This document shows, piece after piece, positions 21,957 to 32,794 of a stretch of DNA of 64,000 nucleotides (positions are counted from its first letter, which is position 1; each line of letters starts with the position of its first letter). The position numbers and the translations under genes were made by a program. Origin of the DNA: Mesomycoplasma dispar (lineage in GTDB: Bacteria > Bacillota_I > Bacilli_A > Mycoplasmatales > Metamycoplasmataceae); contig NZ_CP007229.1 of the NCBI RefSeq assembly GCF_000941075.1, positions 868,001 through 932,000 of the forward strand, given 5' to 3'. The notes under the pieces are model-generated. The model was not told the origin of the DNA. It did no database searches and was given only the letters and a program-made list of their open reading frames with translations.

Positions 21957-24900
21957 TTATTTTTTGATATATGAATCAATAAAAGCATCAGTTATTTCGT
22001 TACGGATTGAAGCAGATTTTCTGTAGGTAATTTCGGGATCATCAAAAACTGCAAGACCTTTTAGGGTGATTTTGGCAGGCTGAGTTTCCACTTTAGTAGC
22101 AACAGGCTTAGCGGCTTCGGTTTTGGTAGCCTCTGTTTTAGTTGCGGTTGGTTTGGCAGCTTCAGGTTTTTTTACTACTGGGCCAATTTGATGCCAATCT
22201 AAATTGAAGAAGTTAGGGAAAGGATTTCAATTTCCGCTAATATCAAAATTGTAAAGAACAGTTCCAACTTCCTTGTAATTTTTCGGATCATCGGTATTTG
22301 AAGAATAAAGGGTCGTTCTAATTGAATATGGCGTTTTAATAATTTCTAATAAAAGATCTGTTTCTTCTTCAAGCAAATTTGGATATTTAGATTCCTTACC
22401 GGTTGGTGAGAAAAATGACTGTTTATAATAAACATCGTTAGCATGATCATGTAATTTTGGTTTAGAGTCTGGTTTAGTATCGGTATTTCCCCAAGTTCCA
22501 GATGTTGTTATTTCAAAACCAGGATTTTTTGTTTTATCTCTCGAACTAATATGAAACTTTCCAGTGATAGATCCGGTCGATGAACTGGCAGAAACAGTTT
22601 GCGTCACTGGTATCGAGGAAACTTCAGTAGTTTTTGTCTCTTTTCCACGTGGATATCCAGAAATTACTAAAATTTGCTGTTGATTAACCATTTTAGGACT
22701 GCTGTTTCCTGGACTGAATAAAGAGATCAAACTTTCTCTTTTATCTGAACCCCAAACGTGAGACTTATAATGAGCATACTCTTGAAATTGTTTATAGTCC
22801 ATCCCGACTACATAAACGTCTTTTTGACTATTAGTTTTTATTTTCTGAACAAAAATTCCTTTGCCTTCTTTATCTGCTAAAAGATAATGTTGCTTTCCAT
22901 CAGAAATGTTCTTGGCTCTGAAAGCAAGATAAACCGCTCCTGAATCTACGCGTGATTCAGGTTTTTTTGTGTCTTCAGATTCAGAATTATCTTTCCCTGT
23001 AGAAACTGTTTTAATTTCCTTATTTTCCCATACTAAAGGCTTTGTTAGTTCCAATCCATCTTCAGTTTTTTTAGCACCTTCTGATTTGAAAAGTAGTTTT
23101 TTATTCAAAGGATCGGAAATCTGAACTGGTGAAGATGATTTTGAACTAGAATCAACTTTCAAACCACTTGGATCTAAAAATAATTTTGGATTATATTTTT
23201 TAATAACATCATAGGCTGATTTTTCAGAATTGATGACGTTATTAATAACCACTTTTGAACTTGCTAAAATATTAGAGACATCTTCTTTTGATACTAATTT
23301 GAAATCAAAAACTACTTTATCATCTTTAGTATCAATTTGATATTTAGGTTCTACATCTTTTAAATCATAAATTGTTGCCGCGTTTAATGTTGTTCAAACG
23401 TTAGTTCCAATTTTTTGTTCTGCAGCGACTGCAGTCTGTGAATTTTGTTGCGTTGCATCGTTGACAAATTCAGAACTTTGGTCGGCAAAAGTGCTAACAG
23501 AAACATTTTTAGAACTGGAATCTGTTTGAGGAGTGGTGGAATTTTGTGTTGAGGATCCAGGTTTTCCAGGTGTTGGTGCTGGTGCTGGATTTGCAGGTTT
23601 AGGCGGAGTTGCTGGTGCTGTTTTTGTGCCGGGATTTGCTTTTTGTTTTGCGTCTTCAATTGCTTTTTTAAGATCTTCTTTTGCCTTTGTTTTCTCATCT
23701 TCGGATGTTGGATATTTTCCGTGATCAAGCAAATAAACCTTAGAAATTACGTCATCAGTTGGGTCTTCAAGATTCGAACTTGTTTTTGCTAATTCAAAAA
23801 GTTGGTCAATTGTTTCTTTAATTTCGTTTGATGATAAAGTTCGGGCGTCGTTTTGATTTGCAATTGAAAATTCTTTAACTGAATTAACTGATCCAAAAAT
23901 TGAACTAAGTGCTGCTTCGTATTTATTAAGATCAACATTTAAATCGACAAAAACTGAAAGATTTTTTGCAACTTCAGCATTATTTCGACTAACAGTAGTC
24001 ACAAATTCAAAACGCACTTTTTTAGATGAAACTAATTTAGTTTTATCTTCAGTTGAAACTTTAGTTGCATCAGCAATTTTTGGTTGAACATTTAACTTAT
24101 AGTCTCCAAATTTTGTCTCTGCATCAAATTGAGTTTGGGATAAATCAAAAAGTTGATTAAAGTCTTTTTTTATGACAGCACTTGTTTTTGTACCAGTTTT
24201 ACTATTATACAAATGATCAACAAGGCTGGTTTTGTCTTCGATAAGAGCTTTTTGCAACTCTTCTTTCATTTCAACTTTATTTTCAAGGTTTTCTTCAAAT
24301 CAAGTTTTTAAGGCATTGCTAATTTCCTGATTTGAAACTAGACCACGAATTTCTAGCTGTAATTTTAAAGATTTTTTATTTTTTTCACCAACCAAATTAA
24401 GTTCTAAAAGTAATTTTCCTTGTTTTTCTACTAGACTTAATTCTTTTTTAGCACTATCCAAAACGGGTTCTAATTTATAATTTTCATCAAGAAATACGGG
24501 TTCTTCGAGCGAATTATAAAGCGAAAGACTGGCATTAGTTAAAATTAATGCCTTTTCTAACTTAGAAAAGGCATTTAAAGTTGAACTTTGTTTTTTAAAA
24601 TTATCTTGCAAAGAATTTTTAAATTCACTTAACGATAAATTTGACCGCGATAAATCAACGAATGATTTTGATTGATCAATTTGGAATTTATCTAAATCAC
24701 CACTTGTTTCATCGGTTGTTGCAAAACCTTTAAGTTCAACTTGTTTTGAATAAGTTGTTTGATCCTTATCTGATTTTGCAAAAACAACAACATTTTTAAT
24801 TACATTTCCTTCAACAGTTGCGTTTTCAAAGTCAAAACTAACTTGAAAATTTTTTGCCTTAAGTTTATCAAAATCGTATGCTGAAGTTAAATCAAGTTGG

Positions 24901-25175
24901 TATAACTTACTTTTTGCAAGATCAAGTGCAGTTTTTGCTGACATTTTACTAAAGTTAGATTTCAATTTTAAATCAGTAACTATAGTTTTAAATTCTTCTG
25001 CACTAATCGGCGAAGTTCCAGAAATTGTATGTAATTCAGGACTTTTATTTAAATAAGAATAATAAGAATTATTATATGATTTAACACCAACCGAAACACC
25101 AACAATCGCTGAAAGCGCAACTGTTAGCGATGCTGCTGTTAGTATTATTCACAAAGGTTTCCTAAAAAGTTTCAT
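21957..25175 (-). CDS. P102-like adhesin, second gene of the P97 operon
   Basis: 1072 residues, ATG 25175-25173 to TAA 21959-21957, open only with TGA as Trp. N-terminus MKLFRKPLWIILTAAS is a basic segment plus signal anchor, as in M. hyopneumoniae P102. The middle repeats the KSFVDLSRSNLSLSEFK / FQIDQ style typical of P97/P102 paralogues. A Pro/Lys/Ala-rich linker lies near nt 23540-23650 and a Thr/Lys/Pro/Ala-rich tract near the C-terminus (nt ~22090-22180). It starts 105 nt after P97 on the same strand, the conserved P97-P102 order. Homologues are proteolytically processed surface proteins that bind fibronectin, plasminogen and cilia. The gene carries a perfect 14-bp inverted repeat at 24547-24575. 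It is longer than the ~900-residue reference P102. Confidence 0.85.
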
Positions 25176-25279
25176 AATTTTGTCCTTTTCTGTTTTTTAA
25201 CTTTGAACTAATTGATGAAGGTTTACTTAAAAATCGATTTAATTATCAGGTTTACCTGGTTGATCCTGACTCTGACTGA

Positions 25280-28200
25280 CTACTTCGCTGCTCCTGGCTG
25301 GCTTGCCTGGCTGGATGCTGCTCCCTGGTTTCCCCGGTTGGCTTGCTGATCCTGGGTGTTTGTGTTCCTGGCTGCGTTTTGCCCTTTTTTTACAGTAACT
25401 TTAAATTTAAGGGTGGAAATTTTTTCATCACTAGACACTGAACCGCCTGTTCCGCCTCCAGAGCCTTGTGAAGATGCTGAATCACTTTTTTTCAACCTAA
25501 AGAAAAGAGTTTTTGTATTTTTATCTGTTGATTCTTCTATTGATTCAACTTTAGTTTCATATTTTTTTTCTTTTAAATGCTCTTCAATTTTTTTACCTAA
25601 TTCATCAAGATATTCGGAAACTTTTACTTTTTTGGAAGAACTAGACGATGGTTGGGTAGTATTTTCTAATTTTAAACTTTCAAATTTTCCAGCCTCCAAA
25701 GTTGTTTCACCGTATTCTCGTGGAATACTTAAAATTGCATTATCTAATTCTTTAATATCTTTTCTTTTATTATATGAATCATCTGAATCTAACTGTAAAA
25801 ATAATTTAACTTCAGGAGTTTTAAAGTTTTTTTCTTGATTATCTTCACCATATGATATTTTAAAACTAAATTTAACTGGAAGAATTTTCCCTTGATTTTG
25901 TGTGCCTTGGTTCTGGGCACCTTCGGCTTTCTTACCTTGGTTTTGAGCGCCCTCTGCTTTTTTACCTTGGTTCTGAGCACCTTCAGCTTTCTTACCTTGG
26001 TTTGGGGTTCCTTCGGATTTAGGAGAAGCGTCAGTTTCCGCTTTCTTTATTTTTTCTTCTACACTAGATTTTTCTTCTTCAGTTTCTTTAGTAAATTCCA
26101 AACTATATTTAAGATTTTCATCTAGTTTAGTTCAAGATTTAAAGTTATCAAATTGGGCAGCTTTTAGGAAAAAAGCCTTCAACACATCGCCAAATTTTTC
26201 AAATTTGGTTCCTTCGGTTAATTTTTTGTCATCATTCGGTTTTGTTGGATTATCAAATTGTGGAATTTTATGTTTTTTTAGTTCATCAAAAACTTCAACA
26301 TCTGTTTTTTTGCTAGTTAAAGTTTTCTTAATTTCATCTGGCAAAATTAAAGTTCCATAAAATCCAAAACCACTTAAATCTTGTCAAAGATCGTTAAATG
26401 AAAGTTTTTTGATTTCAGCTTCGGTTGAAGTTTGTGCAGGAGCTGCAGCAACTGGAGCAGCAACTGCAGTTGGTTGCGTCGTTGCAGGTGTTGCTTTTGG
26501 TTTCAATTCAACCTTATCAGCTTCAGCAAACATATTTCCTTTTGATTCTAAAAGGCTTTTTGGTAATGTTACTTTTTCATCAACAATTCCTCATTTTTTG
26601 CTAAGCTCAAATAAGGTTTCTAAAATTGTTTTTTGATCTTTTGTTAGTAGATCTTGGAAAAAACTTGCAACTTGGTGACCATCACGGAAAAAATCACGGG
26701 AATTAATTGCTGAAACATTTTTATCAGCGGTTGACTTTGCTTCATCACGTGATAATTTTTTAATATCTTCAAGTTTTGGAAATCTTGTTTTTCCAGTTCA
26801 AGAATCAAGAAGTGAAAAATAAGGGCCGAAGTCAAAATCGTAATTACTTGCTAAAGCTTTACGAATTTCAGTTCTGTTTTTATCGCTATCCTTAAAAAGT
26901 TCTTCAAATTCTTCTTTTGCAAGCGGTCTTGATGAAGTTCTAATTTGTCCGCCTGCTGCAAAAACAGCCTGTTTTTTCTTGACATCATCTTGACTTTGAC
27001 CAAGTTTTTCTAAATAACGGCGACTAAACAAATCTTTGTTTTGTTTTGGTAATTCTTTTTGGTCTAAATTTTTAAATCCAGATAATTCTAAAACTCCAGG
27101 TTTAGTTGCAATTTGTGAAGAAGAACTTCCTCCTTGTAAGAAAAATCCGTCGTTTATTGCGATTGTATAAGGAATTAAAACTTTAGTTTTATCATTTTTA
27201 TCAATAGTTGCTTTGAAAGTATCAAATGAATAACTAAGTGATGAAGTTTTATGATTTTTAAATTTTTCTTCTAGTTTTCCGTAGGAAAACCCAAGTTTGC
27301 TTGATTTTAATAGTTTATCAATTTCCGATTTTGTGTTTTTTGATCTCTCACTTTGATCACTAAAAAATCCTGATTTAACATCGGCAAGAAATTCGGAAGC
27401 AAATTTGCTGCTTGTTGTATCAGCAAAATCGGATGCAACAGGATTTTTTAAAGTTAAATTACTAATAAAATCATTTAAATCTAAAAAATAAGAAGTTTTA
27501 TCTTTTTTTTCTAATTTAACAGCATTAATAATTCGTTTAAAATCAACATTTGAACCAAGAGTTTCGCGAGCATCAGTTGTTAAATCTGCCTCTAAAAAGA
27601 AAGAAGGAACTTGGTTTTGGACGCTAACATATTGATTTGTTGAACGATCACGGATAAAATTAAAATCAAAAATTCTACCAGTTTGGTTAGGAATTTTGTT
27701 TTCTTCTGAATTATTTAAACTTTCAACTAAATTATTAAGGGTTGGGAAATAGGAGGCAAGTTTGGTACCAAAATCTTTCGGACTTAAAGATTGATTCAAA
27801 TCTTGTTGGAAATGGACTGCACGAAGTGTTGATACATCTTTTTGATTTGAAGAAGTTGGTAGAGTAGCTGACTTTGATGTTGTAGTTTTCTGCGAACTTT
27901 GTCCTTCATCGGCGAAATTACTAATTTTAGTAGATAGTAAATTCTGAATTTTCTCATTTAATTTGTCGGTAATTTTTTTAAGCGAAAAATTGAACTCGGC
28001 AATTAAAAGATTCGCTTGTTTAGCAAAAGCAACAGTTTGTTCGTAAATATCAGATTTTGCAACATCACCATTTGCAAGTTTTTGACTTGCTTGAAATTTA
28101 ACTTTGAAATTTTGATTAGCATCATCAGGGACAATTTCGAGAATGTGGTACTTTATTTTTGCACTTGTAAATTCGGTATCTTCGAAATTAATTTTTTCAA

Positions 28201-28504
28201 GATCTTCACCATTTTTTTGGAAAAAAGAAAACGATTTTAGAACCTCATCTGGGTTTTTAATCTGGTTATTATTATCTAAAAGTGCATTCTTAACTGTCTT
28301 ATAATCGGAATTAGGATCAAAGGCGTCAAGACTAAACGCTAAATTTGAAACTTTTGCAGCAAAATCGTTAGCCTTTTTACGCGGATTTTCAGAATTATAT
28401 TTTGCTGTCGAACTAAGTCCAACAGTTAAACCAAAAATTCCAATACCAACAATTCCGCTTGCTAAACCAATTTTAAACGTTTTTGATTTTAGCAATTTGT
28501 TCAT
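25280..28504 (-). CDS. P97-like cilium adhesin with NQGKKAEG repeats
   Basis: 1074 residues, ATG 28504 after CGAGGAGG, TAG 25282-25280. The N-terminal KTFKIGLASGIVGIGIFGLTVGLSS anchor (in parts: KTFKIGLASGIVG, then IGIFGLTVGLSS) and following KYNSENPRKKANDFAAKVS closely match P97 of M. hyopneumoniae. Later shared phrases include KIKYHILEIVPDDANQNFK and VLKAFFLKAAQFDNF. Before the KFSFKISYGEDNQEK segment lies a short repeat array of NQGKKAEGA units (residues ~830-870). In M. hyopneumoniae P97 the AAKPE/V (R1) cilium-binding repeats occupy that place, and NQGKKAEG (R2) units come later. Here no AAKPE array is seen, and the later R2 site holds a Ser-rich stretch instead. The C-terminus is Gln/Asn/Ala-rich. 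It is the first gene of the P97-P102 operon. Confidence 0.9.
25890..26015 (-). repeat. 30-nt tandem repeats coding NQGKKAEGA (R2-like)
   Basis: About four ten-codon units GTPNQGKKAE, GAQNQGKKAE, GAQNQGKKAE and a decayed GAQNQGTQNQGK. The DNA units differ at wobble positions (for example gcgccc, gcaccttc), so they are not recent perfect copies. Located at the position occupied by R1 in M. hyopneumoniae P97. Confidence 0.85.
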
Positions 28505-28684
28505 ACTCTAACCTCCTCGGTATTGATTAGGAAGATAAATTTTTTTAGAATTTAGTTCCGCACTTATGAAAATAAAATAAAAAGCAAAATTAGCAATAAA
28601 AATAATATTTTAATGCTAATTTTCTTTAAAATTTTTTCAATAAGCAACTAAATTTAAAAAATTTACTAGATTTGCACAATAAAA

Positions 28685-28724
28685 TTATACCAACTTTTGT
28701 TTACCAAAAAAAAAAAAAAAAAAC
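28685..28724 (-). promoter_or_regulatory. P97 operon promoter with a T18 tract at the -35 position
   Basis: Minus strand: TATAAT (28690-28685) is preceded, after a 16-nt spacer, by 18 consecutive T (28724-28707). The expected -35 hexamer therefore lies inside the homopolymer. Leader of about 170 nt to the P97 start; the remaining gap to 28872 shows nothing else. Homopolymers at such positions change length by slippage and switch lipoprotein promoters in M. hyorhinis (vlp genes). Confidence 0.6.
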
Positions 28725-28871
28725 AGAAAAATACTAAAATCCGTATCTGTTTAAGCATTATTTACATCTTTTTATATTAAAATCAAATCCAACTATAGCG
28801 TTTTTAAAAACAATAAAATTGGACTTTCAGTTGAAAAGAAAAAATATTTTTTCATTATTTTTTAATTATTT

Positions 28872-30338
28872 TTAAGCATAATTTTTAACTAAATTCTCAT
28901 TTAATTCGATTTTATCGACATTTTTCTCAAAAATAATCTTTAGATTTTTAGGAACAAGAACTACTTGAAAGCCAACATTAGAAAAATTGAATGCATTATT
29001 TGCAAATGGCAACTCTCATTTCTTGCAAAAACATCGGTTCAAAAAGTCGTTTTTAGGATCAATTGCGCTAAAATGAATTTCATTTTCAGTTTTCTTAAAC
29101 GGAATTAGCCAATTAATTAATTGGTAGGAATTTTTTTCATTTTTTTGATGAATTTGCAAATATTTATCAATTCAGGTTTCAAAAATAAGCATATTTTGAC
29201 TCTGAAGTACATTATCTAGTTGCTTATTTTCTAAAAAGTCTTTTTCAAAATTTTTAATTAATTCTGCTTCAGTCAATTTTGACTCATCTTTATTTAATTC
29301 TTTTCATCTTTTAATAATTAGATTTTGAAAATCCTCTTTTGTTTTGATAATTACGTGTGAATCTTTAAAAAAAGGATTGTTAAAACGATCTATTTTATCA
29401 TTTAAAGAAGTTAAAATTGAACTAGAATTTCGGTGAATTTTTTCTTTTTCTTGAACTGAAAACAAAAATTTTTCAAAATTGTTTTTGATTTTATTATTCA
29501 AAAATTCTTGCTTGATATCTTTGTATTCATTTTTAAGATGTTCAAAAATTTTAAGAAACTCTTTTTGAACTTCTAGCGAAATTGCTTTCTGATTGAGTTT
29601 ATCTTTTTTTATATTTTCATCTAACGTTCTATAAGAAACTTTTTTAGATTTTGGAACTTGAAAAACAGTTCAAATAGTAGAATCAACTCTGGGAATAGCA
29701 TCTTTAACAATACTAAAATTAGCACGAGAAATGTCTGATTCTACAAAAATTTTAATTGAAAATGTTTTATCATCTTCTGAAACTAAAAAATAACGGAAAC
29801 TATGTAAATAATAACCATAACTTCAGACATCTTCCTCTGATATAAGAATGTTTTTTTTAGTTAGAACGTCTTCAATTTTCTGACCGTCCAAAAATTTATT
29901 TTCAAATTCTTTTTTAAAAGCAATTTCACTAATCTTTGGAAAATTAGCAATGTCTTTTGTTTTTAAAACAAAAGAATCAAAAACCTTTGTTTTAAAATCT
30001 TGAAAACTAGATATTTCCAAAAATCCTTTTTCATTTAAAAGTTTTTTATCAAACAATTTATCTCATCGATTTTCATATTTTTCCCTTACAACTTCAGAAT
30101 AAGCTTCAGCTGGGGAAAAAGAAAGTGATTTTATTCCTTTTTTTTGATAATCAATTTGGATCAAACCTTTAAATTCATCAAGAATTTTATCCGTATCAAT
30201 TTTATTTTCCTCGTCAATTTTGTGATCATCGACGACTTTGCCATCATTTCCAGTAATACATGAAACTAGAATTAAAGGGATAGAAAAACTACCGTTTAAT
30301 AATAAAGTTTTTATAAAAAGTTTTATTTTATTCATCAT
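28872..30338 (-). CDS. Lipoprotein with internally repeated domain, partner of the subtilisin-like protease
   Basis: 488 residues, ATG at 30338 (or 30335) to TAA 28874-28872. Signal peptide and lipobox ILVSC (Cys near residue 27) predict a surface lipoprotein. Two halves are alike: FENKFLDGQKIEDVLTKKNI followed by a Trp-Tyr-rich stretch in the first, and FEKDFLENKQLDNVLQSQNM with a similar continuation in the second, so an ancient duplication is likely. The start overlaps the end of the protease gene by about 10 nt, implying translational coupling. I do not recognise the family. It may help the protease hold substrate at the cell surface; this is inference from gene coupling. Confidence 0.6.
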
Positions 30339-32457
30339 TATGCACCAAATAAGTTACTGCAATTTTGTCATCCATTTGCTCTTCTAAATTTAAATTGTTA
30401 TATTTTTCAATTCTGAATCGAAAAATTCCATCTTCATCAGTTTTATATTCAATTAACTCGTCATTGGTTAAAGTAGCTAAAATTTTTTTAACCTTTTCTC
30501 ATTCACCATTTTTAGTTTTCTTTTCTAACACAAGATCAAAATCAGTAAACCAAGTTTTATTTTCTTTTAATAATTCCTCCTTATGTCTTAATCACTGTGG
30601 ATAATTTTTTTGATTTAATTGATCATTGCTTTGTAGTGTTAATTTGTTAACATGATGAACAAAAGACTCTGAAATTCCATAATAATCTGCATATCCATAT
30701 AAATCATTAAGAGTTTTTAATTCCCTTCCTTTTAGCAACCCGGGATTAAAAAACCACGATGAGGCAATTTTAATTTTTTGACCAGTTTTTAGCGAAATAT
30801 CGCGGCTTGTATAAACGTTACCAGGTTTTTGCGAGGTTGAAACCGTAAAAGTAACAAGATTTTTGGCGGCTAAAAGCATATTTTCATAATTAACAGTTCC
30901 AGCCCCCATTTTTCTTTCATATCCGCTTGGCTTATAATTTAAATTATCTAATTTTGGACTTACAGCAGCAGCAGAAAGTATCGATTTAATCGCAGGAACG
31001 TTAAAATCAAGTGACGGGTTATAATCACTGTTTTGTAACAACGCTGAAATTAATCCTGTAACTAAAGGTGCTGAAAAACTAGTTCCTGAATTAACTTTTT
31101 TTTGTGTTGGATCATAAAAATAACCAGGAGCAACAACCAATGGTTTTGCAAGTTCGGATAGACTATCTTTAAGTTGATAGTTAGAATAATGTGCTATTTT
31201 ATTATATGCTAAATTTGAAGGATCAGATTGCTTACCCAGTGAACCAACAACAATTGTATTTAGTGAAAGTTTGTGCGAATTAATTCAAGGATTTCTACCA
31301 TTAGGTTTTGCACCATTGCCAGCGGAAAAAACATTGATAACACCATATTTTCTTGCTAGAAAATCTAAAAAATAAGCATTATCATCGTAGTCATGTTCAT
31401 CTGAAAGGTTACTTCCATAACTATGATTAATTACTTTGATTCCCTGGTTTAAAACCATTTCTTCTAATGCTTTTTGTCAACCGCCATCCGTGTCAAAAAA
31501 AGCTAAAAATACTTTTGAATCTCGATCAACACCATATTTTCCAGCCGCAATCATTGACACTAGAGTTGCATGTGATTCACCCTTTTCAGAAACAATTTCT
31601 TTTTTGTCAGGATTAAAAAAATCAATTTTATGATTAGCAAAATAGGATTCAAATTTTTTATCAAAAATAAGTTTACTTTTTGCAAACTCCAGCACACCTA
31701 TTTCTTGGGGCATTGGATATTTTGATACTGTTTTGGTAAGTGGAAACCCTTTATATGTTGGTATTCATTCATAATCCTTAATGGGTAATGCGCCTATTCG
31801 CTTTTGTTCTTTATCAAACTTTACAATTGAAATATTTTTATCAATCGATTCCTTAAATTTATCCCCATCTTGATGTGGAAAAAAATCTAGGTCTGTATTT
31901 TGGTTTTTGTATTTATACTCTTTAGGATAAGAATAACCAGTAGGTTCAGTATCAGGCTCGCTATAATAGTCGTTTCTAATTCGTTTTAAATCATTTTGAT
32001 TTGCATTTTCATTTTTAAAAACAATAAAACGACTAATTTCCTTTAAATTAATAGTTTTTTTAATAAAATTTTCACGTTCTAATTCATTATCGAAATAGAA
32101 TCAAGCAAACGGTAAAATACTACTAGTTTCAAAAGATTTGAATTTAAAATTTAAATCTTTTACTAATTTAATAAAATTTTGATTAAAATTTTTTACTTTC
32201 TTATCATCTTCAATAGAAAAATCGGGATTTAAAATTAATTTTAGTTCAAAATCATTTGATTTTGGTAACAATGATTTATCACTAGATAAACTTAGAGTTG
32301 TCAAAAACGAATCTCTAATTAGGATTTTTTTGTTTGTATTTTTATTGTACCAATATTTTGATTTTTGCAAATAACTAGTTTGCACAAAAATTGGTGTAAT
32401 AATTAAAGGAATGCCGATAGAATAAAAAAAACTTTTTTTAGATTTTCATCTAAATAA
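30328..32457 (-). CDS. Subtilisin-like (S8) serine protease, secreted or membrane-anchored
   Basis: About 709 residues, stop TAA 30330-30328. The frame is open upstream to a TAA at 32493-32491 but has no ATG before the hydrophobic segment. GGAGG lies at ~32484 and the start used here (TTA, 32457) is a guess. N-terminus: basic residues then FFYSIGIPLIITPIF, a signal anchor. A propeptide-like stretch follows (~residues 80-145). Protease domain: IGVLEFAK (~252) at the Asp position, ESHATLVSMIA (His, ~292), NVFSAGNGA (oxyanion Asn, ~377) and GTSFSAPLVTGLI (Ser, ~460). The canonical Asp seems replaced by Glu. A C-terminal domain of ~200 residues follows. It is coupled to the downstream lipoprotein. 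Surface proteolysis of host or own proteins is the likely role. Confidence 0.75.
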
Positions 32458-32490
32458 TCTAAATCTTTTTCCGTCTCTACCTCCAAATAT

Positions 32491-32794
32491 TTAAAATTAG
32501 CACAGATAAGAAATTTATCATAACTTTATTATTAATTTTACCATTAAATGTTAAATTTTGAAATTTTTTCTATTTTATTACTAATTTAGTATATTTTTAA
32601 CTATTAAAGGTTTTTTCTTGCTTTTCTAAAAACTCTTATTACTTTTCGCTTTTACAGTTTTTACAGTTTAGCTATACTTAATTTCAATAATAATTAATAA
32701 ACTTAATAAATTAAAATTAATTTTATCAAAACAAAAAATCACACATTTTCGGTGTATTTTTTTTGTTTTTAAATCTTTGTGAAACTAGTAGAAT
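32491..32794. other. Gap with convergent-strength terminator hairpin
   Basis: Very AT-rich. A short hairpin (ACAC / GTGT around 32741-32755) is flanked by A-rich and T-rich runs (32733-32765) and would end gyrB transcription on the minus strand. No gene is seen. Confidence 0.45.

Noticed and set aside
23533..23724. Gly/Ala-rich frame on the plus strand inside the P102-like gene
   Set aside because: It is the antisense of the Pro/Ala/Lys-rich linker of P102; no ribosome site or promoter.
25356..25838. 160-residue plus-strand frame in the P97 gene
   Set aside because: Antisense shadow of the P97 C-terminal region, whose frame is supported by clear family similarity.
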